In this document: positions 42,939 to 54,205 of the stretch, piece after piece
How positions within the stretch are numbered: position 1 is the first letter of the stretch
Layout of the letters: each line of letters begins with the position of its first letter
NCBI GenBank assembly: GCA_028554755.1
Contig: JAPTOF010000030.1
Coordinates: 1,426,001-1,490,000, forward strand
Direction: 5' to 3'
Source of the DNA: Cordia subcordata
Lineage: Eukaryota > Streptophyta > Magnoliopsida > Boraginales > Cordiaceae
DNA: 64,000 nucleotides
The notes under the pieces: generated by a model
The model's database searches: none
What the model was told of the DNA's origin: nothing
What the model saw: the letters and a program-made list of their open reading frames with translations, nothing else
Made by a program: the position numbers and the translations under genes

Positions 42939-45900
42939 TTGAACTTTGGAACAAATGGTGTAAAGATGGTAATTTTTGTGTGATGGGAGACTTCAATGAG
43001 ATTCTTCCTGGAGGAGATAGATCCAATTTCTACTACATTCCTTGAAGTGCTTAGGACTTCAAGAATTGCATTTCAAAATCCAATCTCCATGAGATTAATA
43101 CTATCGGCCCATACTTCACTTGGACAAATAAAAGCTCAAGCCCACACTTTTTGGCAAGCAAATTTGATAAAGGCTTGGTTAATGAAAATTGGCTTCAAGC
43201 TATGAATGAGTCATACTTTTTGGTGGAAACTCCAAGGATTTTTTATCACTGCCGACTCATTTTGCACACATGCAAGGTTTGGCTTTCCACTCCAAAACCC
43301 TTCAAGTTCTATAAAATTTGGACTAATCATGATGAGTTCTTGTCTCTTGTTGCAAAACATTGGAATGCACCGGTTTTTGGCACTCAAATGTTTATTCTCA
43401 CCCAAAAGCAAAAAATCCTCAAAAAGGCGCTCAAGGAGTTTGACAAAGAGAAATTTAAGATCATCCCAAGCACCATTCGTGATCTTAGATGCAATCTTGA
43501 AGACATACAACATTCCATCCTCAATGGGAACCATGAAGCTAAAACTTTTGATATGGAAAAAAGTCTTCATCTTCAAATTGAAAAACTTGAAAACACCTAC
43601 AAAGCCATGCTACATAAAAAATCTAGACTCAGTTGGCTCAAAGAAGATGATTCCAATACCAAGTTCTTCCATAATGCCATTAAAGGGAGAAGAAGCAAGA
43701 ATTCTATCAATGCCATCATGAATGGCAATGGAAACCTTCTTACCAAGACAACAAAGTGAAAGAGGAATTCATCAACTACTTCCAATCATTACTTGGAACT
43801 TCAACTGAAATGCACGCTAGTGTTGACATCATCAGGAATATTCTTAGTAAACAAATAAATGATGAGTTGGTGGAAAGATTAAAAGCTCCAATTACTAGAG
43901 AGGAAATCAGAGACACCATGTTCTCCCTCAATCCAAACAAGAGTCCAAGACCATATGGATACACCTCTCACTTCTATATTGCATCTTGGGACCTTGTTGT
44001 AGAAGATGTCACAAAAGCAATCATGTCTTTCTTTGACTCTTGCAAAATGCTCAAAGAGGTAAATGCACCTACATTGCTCTCATTCCTAAAGTTAATAACC
44101 CCTATATGGTTAAAGACTTTAGGCCTATTTCTTGCTGCAAAACAATTTATAAATCATATCCAAGATACATACAAATAGGTTGAAGCATTGTTTGGAGCAT
44201 ATTATCTCTTGGAATCAATCTGTTTTTGTGAAAGGTAGACTTATCAATGAGAATATCCATATTGCCCATGATCTCTTAATGGGATATTCGAGATGCCACA
44301 TCTCTCCTAGCTGTGCCCTCAAAATTGATTTCATGAAAGCTTTTGACACCCTTAATTGGAGCTTCATCAAAATGGCACTTATTGCTTTTGGATTTCCATC
44401 AAAGTTTGTTGATTGGATCATGGCATGTATCTCCTCTCCTAGCTTCTTCATCTCCATTAATGGTAGTTTGGAAGGATACTTCATTGGTGCAAATGGTATT
44501 AGACATGGTGATCCACTTTCACCTTACATATTTGTTATTGCTATGGAAGTCTTTACTTGCATGCTTAATCAACTTGATAGCAATTCAAATTGTGGGTTTT
44601 ATCCCAATTGCACTAAGCTCAAACTCAATCACCTTTGCTTTGCAGATAATCTTTTTATCTTTTGCAAAGGCAATCTCACATCCATCAAAAGTATCATGAG
44701 ATCTCTTGAGGCATTCTCCACATACTCGGGCCTGAGAATTAACAATAGCAAAAGTGATATCTTCTTTGGTGGGGTACCTCATGATGAAAAGCATGTAATT
44801 TTGAATGAAATGGACTTCAACGAAGGGAAACTTCCTATTAGATACTTAGGTATCCCACTTGTATCTAGAAAGTTAAGAAAGATGGACTTCTTACCACTCT
44901 TGTAGAAGATCAACAACAAGGTGGAACATTGGACTAATCATTGGCTTTCATATTTAGGAAGACTCCTACTTATCAAGTCTACTCTTACACAAATATATGC
45001 ATATTGGGCAAGTACCATTCTTATCCCCAAGAACATTTTTGGAGAGATATATGCTTGGAAAGATATATGCTTACCATACAAACAAGATGGATAGGGTGTT
45101 AGGAAGCTCGATGAGATTAACAAAACCTTCATGCTCAAAACTTTTTGCAGAATGTACGCATCAAGAAACATTCTTTGGAGCAAATGGATTCATGAGAACT
45201 ACATCAGAGATAACTCCATCTGGATGATTCCGTACCCACTTGATGGTAGTTGGGTTTTTAAATGCCTCTTGAATTTTTAGGATAAAGCAAGGAAACACAT
45301 CAAGCATACCTTGGGAAATGGAAGCTCCACCTTCTTTTGGCATGATAAATGGCATCCTAAAGGTATTCTTTTTTAACATTAGCGTGAAGCAATTCCTTTT
45401 CCTCACCAAAATGCAAAGGTTAGCTCTCTTTTTCTCAATGGATCTTGGAATTGGCCGGTGTTTTTGCCCAATATTTCTTCACCCTCATTTAATATCATAA
45501 GTGATTGCGAAGGTAACTATTGCTGGTCACTCTTATCTAATGGCAATTTCTCCTTCAAGAGCTCATAGGAACATATTAGGAAGAAAGGTGAACATTTTAT
45601 AGGACACAAATTGGTTTAGTTCAAAGGCCATAATCCGTGAGATAGCTTCATCATTTGGTTGGGTTTTAAAGGCAAGATTAACACCAAATAGAGACTTCTT
45701 TATTGGGGCTTCAACATTAACCCACTTTGCACTTTTTGCCACATGGGTTGTGAAACTAGAGAGCATCTCTTCTTTTCATGTTGGTTCACGAGGAGAATTT
45801 GGAGAAAAGGACTTACGCTTAGCAACAGCCCGTTGCATCTTATTGAATGGGATAGCATTCTTGATTGCCTAACTCCGTATATGCTTGAGAGCAACTTGAA

Positions 45901-46181
45901 GGCTACAATACTCAAGCTTCTTTTTGGTGCAACAATTTACCACCTTTGGATGGAAAGAAATAAAAGACTATTTAACAAGGAAGTGCAAACTGAAGAAAAT
46001 ATTTTTGTAACTATTTACAATGAGGTTCGATGTAAAATCTCTTTTTGTAAAAAGTTTCCTTCAAATAGTGCAAATATCAACATAGGAAATATGTGGAAGC
46101 TCGACATATCGTTATTTGAGCTTCTTTTGTAAATCTTGTAAAGTTCAATATCAATGAAATACCACACTTGGTCTGCAAAAA
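42939..46181 (+). mobile_element. 5'-truncated L1-type LINE C
   Basis: Plus-strand LINE truncated in the endonuclease domain (starts ELWNKWCKDGNFCVMGDFNE) and running to its 3' end: ORF2 stop near 46132, terminal motif cacacttggtctgc and a short A run (46177-46181). Its start abuts the poly(A) of element iii and its end abuts ORF1 tail iv. Confidence 0.82.
42943..46132 (+). pseudogene. LINE C ORF2, catalytically mutated and frameshifted
   Basis: Late endonuclease (MGDFNEILPGGD; SDH changed, YHC), the pre-RT linker (43151-43759), RT in frames 43756-44178 and 44180-44905: ALKIDFMKAFDTLNW, GANGIRHGDPLSPYIF (Q changed to H in motif B), and LCFADNLFIF, in which the second catalytic aspartate is changed to asparagine. 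The zf-RVT CTFCHMGCETREHLFFSC is seen in frame 45743-46132. The motif C change alone would abolish polymerase activity. Confidence 0.85.
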
Positions 46182-46757
46182 TCTAATGGTTCAGCCCCAT
46201 CAACAAATGCCCAATTGGATGGCAATCGATTTGAAACTCTTAAAGCAAATGATGGTGCTTCAAATGAAGTGGAAAATTTGGCCGTGAATGAGAAAGAAAA
46301 TGAAGTGGTTATTGAAATGTCAATGTTGCTGCCAATCAAGATGTCAATTTGGAAGAAACTTGCTTGAATCATGCAGTTGCCAATGTGGATAAGGAAGAAG
46401 GAGAAATGATTGATTACTCACGGGTTGTTCACCCACTCAGAAATGAAGACCAGTCTTACACTTGACTTGTTTGTTGTTTTTGGATGAGCGGCAATGAAGA
46501 TGAAACTTTACCCTCGGGCAACCGCAAGTCCTTCATACTTTGACTTTCAATTTTGTTGTATGTTTTGTTTTCTCTTTGAGATTTATGTTACCTCTTGTCT
46601 TATGGATGTGATGTTTTCCTTGATGCTTTTGTGTTTTGAACTTGCCCTTCAAGCCGTGATTTGCTTTATCTTGTTGTATCTTTGGCTTGAGGGGTTTTGG
46701 GTTGTACTTATTACAAATTGCAATTTATTAAAAAACTTACTTAGTCCGCAAAAAAAT
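46182..46757 (+). mobile_element. ORF1-only LINE tail (element iv)
   Basis: Starts in the ORF1 tail (NAQLDGNRFETLKANDGASN, counterpart of ENNHFAVLNANEG in element i) and ends ORF1 near 46464. A ~290-bp 3' UTR follows with a hairpin (46645-46694), the terminal motif cttacttagtccgc and a short poly(A) merging into (at)n. No ORF2. It lies directly after the A run of LINE C. Confidence 0.78.
46645..46694 (+). other. 3' UTR hairpin of ORF1-only element iv
   Basis: cccttcaagcc (46645-46655) and ggcttgagggg (46684-46694): 11 pairs including one G-T, with ttgttgtatcttt in the loop. Confidence 0.65.
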
Positions 46758-46762
46758 ATATA

Positions 46763-47248
46763 TATGTAAAGCTAACCTCTTGAAGCGTGGGGCCTTTGAT
46801 GAAGCTATAACCATCACAAGCTTTGTTCCTGCTCATGAACAAGGCCACAAAAAATTTTACTATAAGGGCATTGCAATAACAACTCCCTAGTCTTCTTCCT
46901 TATGATTAAAGATACTTATCTTGAGAGAATAACCTCTTGTGTGGGAATAAGCAAAGTAATGTGCTCTTGAAAATCTATAGCAAAAACCACACAATAAGTG
47001 TGTACTATGTGTTGTAGTATTCTCTTGCCAAAATGGAAGAGATCAACTACAAAATTTTTTGGATGCTAGAAATGGTTTAAGGTCTTGCCTATTTATAGGA
47101 AAAGTTTGGCACCTAAATCTTGTAAACTTTCCATGTGGGAAACTTTTTCCTAGTAGTAAAGGTTTGCCATATGTCATGGAAATTGTACAATTTGAATTCT
47201 TCTTGTAGTAACTTTCTAGCACATGTCTTTGAAGATTGGGCCAAGCCA
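46763..47248 (-). repeat. Copia LTR fragment (probable decayed 5' LTR of copia-3)
   Basis: Matches 25700-26135 and 56250-56780 in the same orientation, including the TATA box at 47089-47098. Its left ~140 bp and right ~1.2 kb are missing. It ends at 47248 against the last codons of P2 ORF1. Confidence 0.78.
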
Positions 47249-47331
47249 GTGAGCTTGAAGAGAGAAAGTTTGAACAAGACAGTGAGCTTGTTACTTTAGG
47301 GCTCCCTCAAACTCCCTAACCTTTTAAATGA
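47249..47331 (+). pseudogene. P2 ORF1 last codons
   Basis: ERKFEQDSELVTLGLPQTP followed by a premature TAA. The ancestral TGA three codons later (47329-47331) still overlaps the ORF2 ATG at 47328 as ATGA. It is the continuation of ORF1 from 25556 across the copia block. Confidence 0.7.
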
Positions 47332-50113
47332 TTTTTGGAGCATGGAACACTAGAGGTTTCAATTCCTCTAGCAAACACAAGGAAGTTAAGCTTTTGATCA
47401 ATAAATATTCCTCGGATTGTTTTTGTATCATGGAGACCAAGGTTGGGAATGATACGCATATTCTAAAGTACTTCCTCTCCTTGGGGTTTAAAAGTTACTT
47501 GTATGATAACATGGCTGGCCGCACTTGGTTTTTTTGGAAGTCTCATATCTCTACCACCATTCTTGACACTTTTGACCAAGGTATGCTTTGCTACTTGGAA
47601 CTTCCCTCTCATTTGCCCAATCTTTGTTGCTTTTGTGTATGGTAGGAATGAACTACAAATAAGGCTTCATCTCTGGAGAAGAATCAAAAGATGGATTGCT
47701 TGGTGTAGAGATGCCCCACTTTGCATTCTTGGAGATTTCAATGAAATTCTTTATTGTGGTTGAAGGATATTATTGGTAAAACAATTGATCAAGATCTTGC
47801 TGCCTCTCTTATTGCTCCTATCACAAAAGATGAAATCAAGGAAATGCTTTTCTCTCTTAATCCCGACAAAAGCTCAGGCCCCGGATGGATATACCACACA
47901 CTTCCACAAAGTTGCATTGGATTTTGTGGGAAAAGATGTCATCAAAGCAATCAGCTCCTTCTTTGAATTAAACAAGCTCCCTAAGGAGGTAAATGCTACC
48001 ATTCTTGTGCCTACAAATCCAACTCCTTCTATGGTAAAAGATTATAGGCCCATCTCTTGATGTAATACCATTTACAAATGCATCTCCAAGATCATTGCAA
48101 ATAGACTTAAAGTTTGCTTGCCTCACATCATTTCATAGAACTAATCCACTTTCATTAAGAATAGGCTCATCCATGAAAACATTCTTATTGCTCATAATGT
48201 TATGAGAGGCTACTCAAGATGCCACATCTCCCAAAGATGCTCTCTCAAAGTTGATATTATGAAGGCCTTTGATTCTTTAAATTGGAACTTTATGGAATGT
48301 ACTCTTCTTGCATTTGGTTTTCCTTAGAAATTTGTTGATTGGATTATGGAGTGTGTCTCAACACCAAGTTGTTCTATTCTATTGCTTTAAATGGTGGGTT
48401 GGAAGGCTATTTCTTCAGTGCAAATGGGATTAGGCAAGGAGACCCTATCTCTCCTTATCTTTTTGTCCTTTGCATTGTGGTACTTTCTTGTATGCTCAAT
48501 AAGTCGAAGGATAATCTGGGTTTTCATTTTCATCCAAAATGTGGTCATTTAAAGCTTAATCATCTTTGCTTTGCGGATGACCTCTTTATTTTTTGGAAAG
48601 GAGATAGGAATCCTATTGAATGCATCATGGATACCTTAAAGATGTTCTCTTCCTATTTCGGGCTGAATATTAACAATGCAAAGAGTGCCTTCTTCCTTGG
48701 AAGGGTTTCTAATGAGACTAAGATGGCTATCAAGGAAAGAGTTGGGTTCCAAGAGGGAGAGCTTCCAATCCATTATTTGGGCATTTCTCTTGTGTTAAGA
48801 AATCTTAGAAAGGCTGATTACTTAGAAAGGCTTATTGCTACCTTTTTTTTGGAGAAAATCAATGCTTGACTTGATTCTTGTTGTAACAATTGGCTCACAT
48901 TTGTGGGTAGACTTGTCTTTATCAAATCCACCCTTATTCAAATTAGTACTTACTGGGCAAGCACTATTCTTCTTCCCAAAAGTGTACAAGCAACTACTGA
49001 ATCTAAATTTAAAGCTTTCCTTTTGAGAGAAACTAGTCCTAAAGTAGCTTAGAAGGATACTTGCCTCCCCTTGCATGAAGATGGATTTGGTGTTTGGAAA
49101 ATTGATGAAATCAACAAGGTCTCTTTGCTGAAAATCTTTTGGAGAATGTATGCCAAGAAGGACACCCTTTGGAGTCAATGGATATACGCTAACTATATCA
49201 AGGAACCTCTATTTAGGTGATGCAAGCTTCTAAGGATTCAAGTTGGATCATTAAAGCACTCTTGAAATGCCAAGAAGGAGTCAAGTACCTCATCAAGCAC
49301 AATATTGGCAATGGATCCAATACCCTATTTTGGATTGATAATTGGCACTTGAAGGGTCCTCTCATGAAGCATTAGAGCAATACTCTCCTAAACCTTCCTC
49401 TCTTTAACAAGGTAAGCGAAATCTTCATAAATGGTAGATGGAGTTGGCCAACCCATCTTCTTCACATTGATGCCCTAAATTTTGCACTCCATGAGGACAC
49501 TTTGGATAAGATCTTTTGAAATCTCTCCCCAAACGGAGACTTCACATTCAAACATAGTTGGGAACGTATTAGGAGGAAAGGAAATCAGTTTGAGGGGTAC
49601 AACATTATTTGGCACAAGAGGCATAACCTAAGGCATAGCTTCATTGTTTGGCTTGCATTCCTTGATACCCTAAATACAAATTCAGAATTTTACAATGGGG
49701 AGTCAACACCAATCCTACATGCATCTTTTGTTACATGGGTTGTGAAATAAGAGACCACTTGTTCTTTGAATACAGATTCACTAGAAGAATTTTGGAGAAA
49801 AGGTCTACATCTTTTTTTAATTCCGGAGAATCTGATTTGTTGGATAGATGCCATTGATTACATCACTCCTTTAGCACTTGAAAAGCACTTGAAGGCTACC
49901 ATTATCAAGCATCTTTTTGGAGCTACAATTTACCATATTTGGAATAAAAGAAATCAGCGCATTTTTCAAAATAAAGCAAAAATCGAGGAGTACATTTTCA
50001 ACAATATCTACAATGAAGTTAGAGTTAAACTATCTTGTGGTAGAAAATTTACTTCCTCTCTTTTGAACAAATCCTTATGTAAATTGTGAAGACTAGAGAA
50101 TATCATTGTATAG
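47328..50113 (+). pseudogene. P2 ORF2 with internal deletion and many stops
   Basis: Begins MIFGAWNTRGFNSSSKHKE (endonuclease), with CIMETKV and LCILGDFNEILYCG. At ~47763 it jumps to IIGKTIDQDLAASLIAPITK, just before the RT, so the end of the endonuclease and the pre-RT linker are deleted with no foreign sequence in between. RT: SLKVDIMKAFDSLNW, SANGIRQGDPISPYLF and LCFADDLFIFWKGD with both aspartates. The remainder (48869-50090) is broken by frameshifts. The C-terminus EEYIFNNIYNEVRVKL is seen at 49766-50089. Confidence 0.83.
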
Positions 50114-50206
50114 GACTATCTTCCACTTCTCAATCTCTTTGTTCATCTACATTTCTTTGTTCACTTGCAGAATACAATACACTTACTTACCCCAAATAAA
50201 AAAGCC

Positions 50207-50544
50207 TCATAAATGAAAACATTCTTGTTGCTCATGAACTCCTTAGAGGCTATTCAAGTCATATCTTCCTAGATGTGCTATCAAAGTTGACATTATGAAG
50301 GCTTTTGGCTCTTTAAATTGGAGTTTCATTGAGAACACCCTTCTTGCATTTGGTTTTCCTTGCAAGTTTGTTGCTTGGATTATGGCTTGTGTCACATCCC
50401 CTTGCTTTTCTATTGCTTTAAATGGTGGACTTGAAGGTTATTTCAAAGGTGCAAATGGAATAAGACAAGGTGATCCCCTTTCTCCTTATCTCTTTGTCTT
50501 ATGTATAAAAGTTCTCACGTGTATGCACAACAACTTGGAAAATG
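50207..50544 (+). pseudogene. P1 ORF2, RT palm (second piece)
   Basis: Resumes P1 after P2: LINENILVAHELLRGYS, motif A partly lost by a frameshift, ALNGGLEGYFKGANGIRQGD then PLSPYLFVL (motif B), LTCMHNNLENV. It stops at 50544 where the ORF1-only element v is inserted. Confidence 0.85.
50531..50544. repeat. Target-site duplication of ORF1-only element v (left copy)
   Basis: caacttggaaaatg (50531-50544) against caacttgaaaaatg (54192-54205), 13 of 14 identical. Confidence 0.85.
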
Positions 50545-50606
50545 TTTTTTTTTTCCGAGATAAGTAAGATTTGAATTAATGCAAATTTGTAAAGATACAT
50601 CCCAAA

Positions 50607-50657
50607 CCCCTCAAATCTTAAGATACAACAACCCTAATCCAATCTAGATTTGAGGGG
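50607..50657 (-). other. 3' UTR hairpin of ORF1-only element v
   Basis: Perfect 12-bp inverted repeat: cccctcaaatct (50607-50618) and agatttgagggg (50646-50657). The loop on the minus strand contains ttgttgtatctt. Confidence 0.75.
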
Positions 50658-50741
50658 CAAGAAAAAACAACAAGGAAAAATTCAAAAATGATACATGGAG
50701 AAATCTATATTACAAGTCACAAATCAAAGTTGAAAAACAAG

Positions 50742-53152
50742 CTAAAAGTCCATATGACTGGGCAAGAAGTGTGGATTATCGAGCTTCTTCCTCCCATGCT
50801 CTTCCTTACTAGCTTCAGCCACATGTACTTCATTATTTCCCATTGGATCAACCTTGCCAATGAGCTCAACATTTTCATCTTCAATAATTAGGTTGCATTC
50901 AGTTTTGTCATTTTCAGCCAAGGAGATCATGCCATTCATCTTCCTCATGTTCTATTTTTTAAAAACATGGGGAGAATCATTCACTTCATTGTTCCTTGCT
51001 TGGGATTCATTATTTGCTTGGTTATTCTTGAAATTATCTACCTTGGCTTCAAGGATCTCAAAACGTTTAGATGAAGGCGCATGAGTGGTGATTGTGTTGG
51101 ATTTATTTTGCTACCCTTTTTTGTTCTCCACAACTCTCCATTCATTTGTGATATGAGTTCTCTTTATTACATTTGCTTTCTTCCTCTCAAGGGGTTTTTG
51201 AAACCCCCCCCCCAATTTGCTGGGAAAGAAGTAAGGTTATAGCAATCACTTTGCAACTAGTGCATTTCAATGGCTTCCAAGTATATTCAATATCAATCTT
51301 AGCCCAAGTACCATCTCTAAGTCGAACAAAAGTGCGTTTTGGTAATTCTTTTTCAAGATTACCCTCGACACAAACACAGGAAAAACCAATAAAAGTGTCT
51401 GATTGAGTAAGTGAGTCCATTTGAAGCAGTGTTCCGATAGTGCTAGCAATATAACTAAGCCCTCTTCTAGTCATCAAGCTATAAGGAACATTCCTCAATT
51501 TCACCCAAAGTGGTAATTTATCCCACTCAAAGTTGAAAATTTGAGCATCCATATCCCATTTTCTAAGCAATAAAAGTCTAAAGTTAACATACCATAATTG
51601 CTCAAGAACTTCGTTACAAGCTTTTTTAATTCTCAAATTGAAAAATGAAAAGGCCATTAGAGTAAGATTTAATCTCCACATGACCAAACATTTTTCAATG
51701 GTGATCAACAAATTTTCTTGTCAAGAAAAAAAGTGGAGGTTTCTTAAGAAATTGACCAAGTAAGCAATGCCTCCAACAATTATCTCCTCCTACAAAAACA
51801 TCCTTGGGTGGGATGGCACCCCAAGAATTTTCATAAGCAATAGGTTCAAAGTATTCAAGTTTGAGTGGATCTTTAAGCTTAACAAGATAATTTAGCCTCC
51901 AATTGATGTTACTAGCCCATGCATTTAGAGGAGCCCGAAGTCCTTTGAAACCATTTCCATGCCAAGCTTGCTCATGCTTTTGGTCTGAGTTGCTCTCATT
52001 GTGGGCTTGTTGTGGAGTGCCGTGGAGTGAAGAAATACTTTGTAATGCATTCTACCCAAGTAGATTTTGTCTGTCCAAGTGAGAAGAATTTTTGTGATTT
52101 GGCAATTGATGTGGCTGCCATGTTGAGGGACTTTCCATGTGGGATGGTGGAAAAGAATTTTCATTTTAGTTTGGTGTTGAAGAGTGCAAAATTCCATCTT
52201 TTCTTGCAACAAAATGACTAGCCGAGTGGGATTTAGGTTGTAGTGGGGGAAATTCGGCCAGATTTGAATGCAAGGACTAAGTGGTGTTTCGAAAGTGTAG
52301 AGGGCTTGACGTGTTGTCAAAATAGAAGGCTTTTCACCTGAAAAAAGGCTACAAAAAGCCTGAGAAGAAGCAGCCAAAATTGAACCAAAAGCATCTCCAT
52401 CGGGTAAAGCATTTTGACCCTTGGGTAATAACCAAACGTTACCTCTCAACTTGGCTAATTTATTGTACTTTGTGTGTTGTGTTGTCATCCCAGGAGAGCA
52501 TTGGCCACCCATTTGACAATCTGAAGGATACGGACTAGGGAAAACAACATATAGACCAGTGGATAAAAGCAAAGTGTTTGCATCTCTCACTTTACTATTC
52601 GACCAAACTTCAAATGATTTTTCTTGTTGATTTTACTTTTTGCTTCCATTTTTTGATGCAAGGATTGAATTCTCCATAAGAAGAGGAACAAAACAAGCTC
52701 CACTCTGATGGGAATCAAACTCATTTTGGTGAGATGAATGATAAGCCACCATTTCAGCCTTCTTCCCAAGCTCAAATTTGCTTGCCTTTCCAGCCATGGT
52801 AGAGTTCGAATAAAGGTCTTCAATCATGGCAGCCATGTATTTATCATGTAAAGGGTTGAGTTCTAAACTAGAAAAGCTTTGACTTGTTGAAGAAGGATGG
52901 CTTTCTCTAATCAAACTATGAACGAGGCTTTTTTTAGCTTCATCAAGGGTTTTCTCAAGTTTTTGCAACAAGGTCTAGATTGGGAAGAAAAAGCTCCATC
53001 CAAGCTTGACATGGCTTTATTGATGGTATCACAAGCATCCTTAAGTTCCTTGGGAGATTCCAGCATGAAATCTTCATCATCTTCATAGCTTCCATGGTCA
53101 AATTTTACAGTAAGCTGAGCACTCTTGCGTGTGTTTTGAAGAACTTGATCTT
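50742..53152 (-). pseudogene. ORF1 of element v (RNA-binding), broken
   Basis: N-terminus KKKDQVLQNTRKSAQLTVKF (start codon region disrupted by LINE N). The Ser-rich linker lies in frames 52633-52971 and 51925-52590. The core at 51187-51711 has LEQLWYVNFRLLLLRKWDMD, LPLWVKLRNVPYSLMTRRGL and LSYIASTIG. The knuckle is degenerate: CTSCKV is followed by a frameshift. The acidic tail is at 50742-50948. 'NFEWDKLPLWVKLRNVP' and 'TRRGLSYIASTIG' are shared with element i and not with the ORF2-bearing LINEs. Confidence 0.8.
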
Positions 53153-54077
53153 TCTTTTTTTTTGCGAGAAAAGTAAGAAATTTCATTCAAGAAAGAAATA
53201 AAATTACAAGTACAAACTGATCAAAGGAGGATTTCTTCCATCCTCCACAATTTACAAATTTTCCTATTCATACTAGAAGTAGTGAAATGTTTTCCAACAA
53301 TGCATTTAAGTCTAACATGATTAAAGATGGATGAAAAGATTTGCTCCTCCGTCTTGAAGCTCTTGTGAAATTCACGATGATTCCTCTCAATCCAAATAAA
53401 GTAGATTGCTGCCTCTAAAAAGTGCTTCAAGATAGTAGCTTTAAGATTATTTTCGAGTGCATAAGGTGAAATAAAAGCAATAATGTCTCCTCAATTGATC
53501 AATGTTTCTTGGATCATAGTAAGATGAAGTCCTTTCCTCCAGATCCTTCTAGTGAAACAACAATTAAAGAAATGATGGTCTCTAGTTTCACACCCAAAGT
53601 TGCAAAAAATGCAAGTGGGATTCAGCTCCCTACCCCAATAAAGCAATCTGAATTTTGTGGAAAGTCGATCATGAATAGCGAGCCAAGTAAAAAATGCATG
53701 TCTTGGTGTATGCCCTTTGAACCAAACAATATAGTGCCAATCAACTTTATTCTTCTTCCTTCTGATTTCCTCCTAAATGTGTGAGAAAGTGAAATCACCA
53801 TTTGGAGAAAGGTTCCAAGTAAAAGCATCAAGATTTTCTTCCACAAGATTGGTGCAAGGTGGATCAAAATGCATGAGATGAATAGGCCAAAACCAATTAC
53901 CAAAAACGAAAATGTCACACACCTTAGCATAGTATGGTGGATTGTTGAGAGTGCTGCTCCAAAAATTGCTAAGTACCCCATGTGTGTGCCATTTGTCATG
54001 CCAAAAGTGCGTGTGCTTTCCATTGCCGAGTACATGAGAGATATGGGCTCTTGCAAAGTTTTGAATTTTTCTATTTG
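53153..54077 (-). mobile_element. 5'-truncated LINE N (ORF2 zf-RVT end) inside element v
   Basis: Minus-strand LINE 3' end: ARAHISHVLGNGKHTHFWHD, the zf-RVT CIFCNFGCETRDHHFFNC, EAAIYFIWIERNHREFHKSF, a stop near 53221, terminal motif cttacttttctcgc and poly(A) (T run 53153-53163). It sits in the A-rich lysine codons that open element v's ORF1 (gcaaatagaaaaa on one side, aaaaagaaagatc on the other), an AT-rich site of the kind LINE endonucleases prefer. Confidence 0.78.
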
Positions 54078-54205
54078 CCTATGAAGGAGAAAGATAAAGG
54101 TAGTAACAGTGGTCAATAGTGGAAGGTGGTGGTCAAGTTAGAGAGATGTGAGAGCATTAGTTTCTAAAGAGAGAAACAATCTCTATCATAGCAACTTGAA
54201 AAATG

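Larger units (their letters stand above)
23322..50206 (+). mobile_element. L1-type LINE P2, split by a copia/LINE insertion block
   Basis: Bounded by a 14-bp target duplication inside P1's reverse-transcriptase gene. Own sequence: 23322-25556 (5' UTR and ORF1) and about 47249-50203 (end of ORF1, ORF2, tail). The 5' UTR starts aactctctctcttaccatg, as in M2 and P1. ORF2 has lost everything between the endonuclease GDFN motif and the start of RT (junction at ~47763). The tail cttaccccaaataaaaaa is a decayed form of the terminal motif. Confidence 0.85.
50545..54191 (-). mobile_element. Full-length ORF1-only LINE (element v), with a LINE inside
   Basis: Bounded by a 14-bp target duplication within P1 ORF2. 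On the minus strand: 5' UTR (54191 to ~54078, with tctctctt, accaccacc and tatctttctcc runs as in P1, P2 and M2), ORF1 (about 53152-50750), 3' UTR with a perfect 12-bp hairpin, terminal motif tcttacttatctcgg and poly(A) (T run 50545-50554). It is interrupted at the ORF1 start by a truncated LINE (53153-54077). No ORF2. Its ORF1 core groups with element i. Confidence 0.82.

Noticed and set aside
54078..54191. A separate gene fragment between LINE N and P1.
   Set aside because: On the minus strand it has the ctctct and ccaccacc-rich pattern of LINE 5' UTRs and lies inside the target duplication of element v, so it is the 5' UTR of that element.
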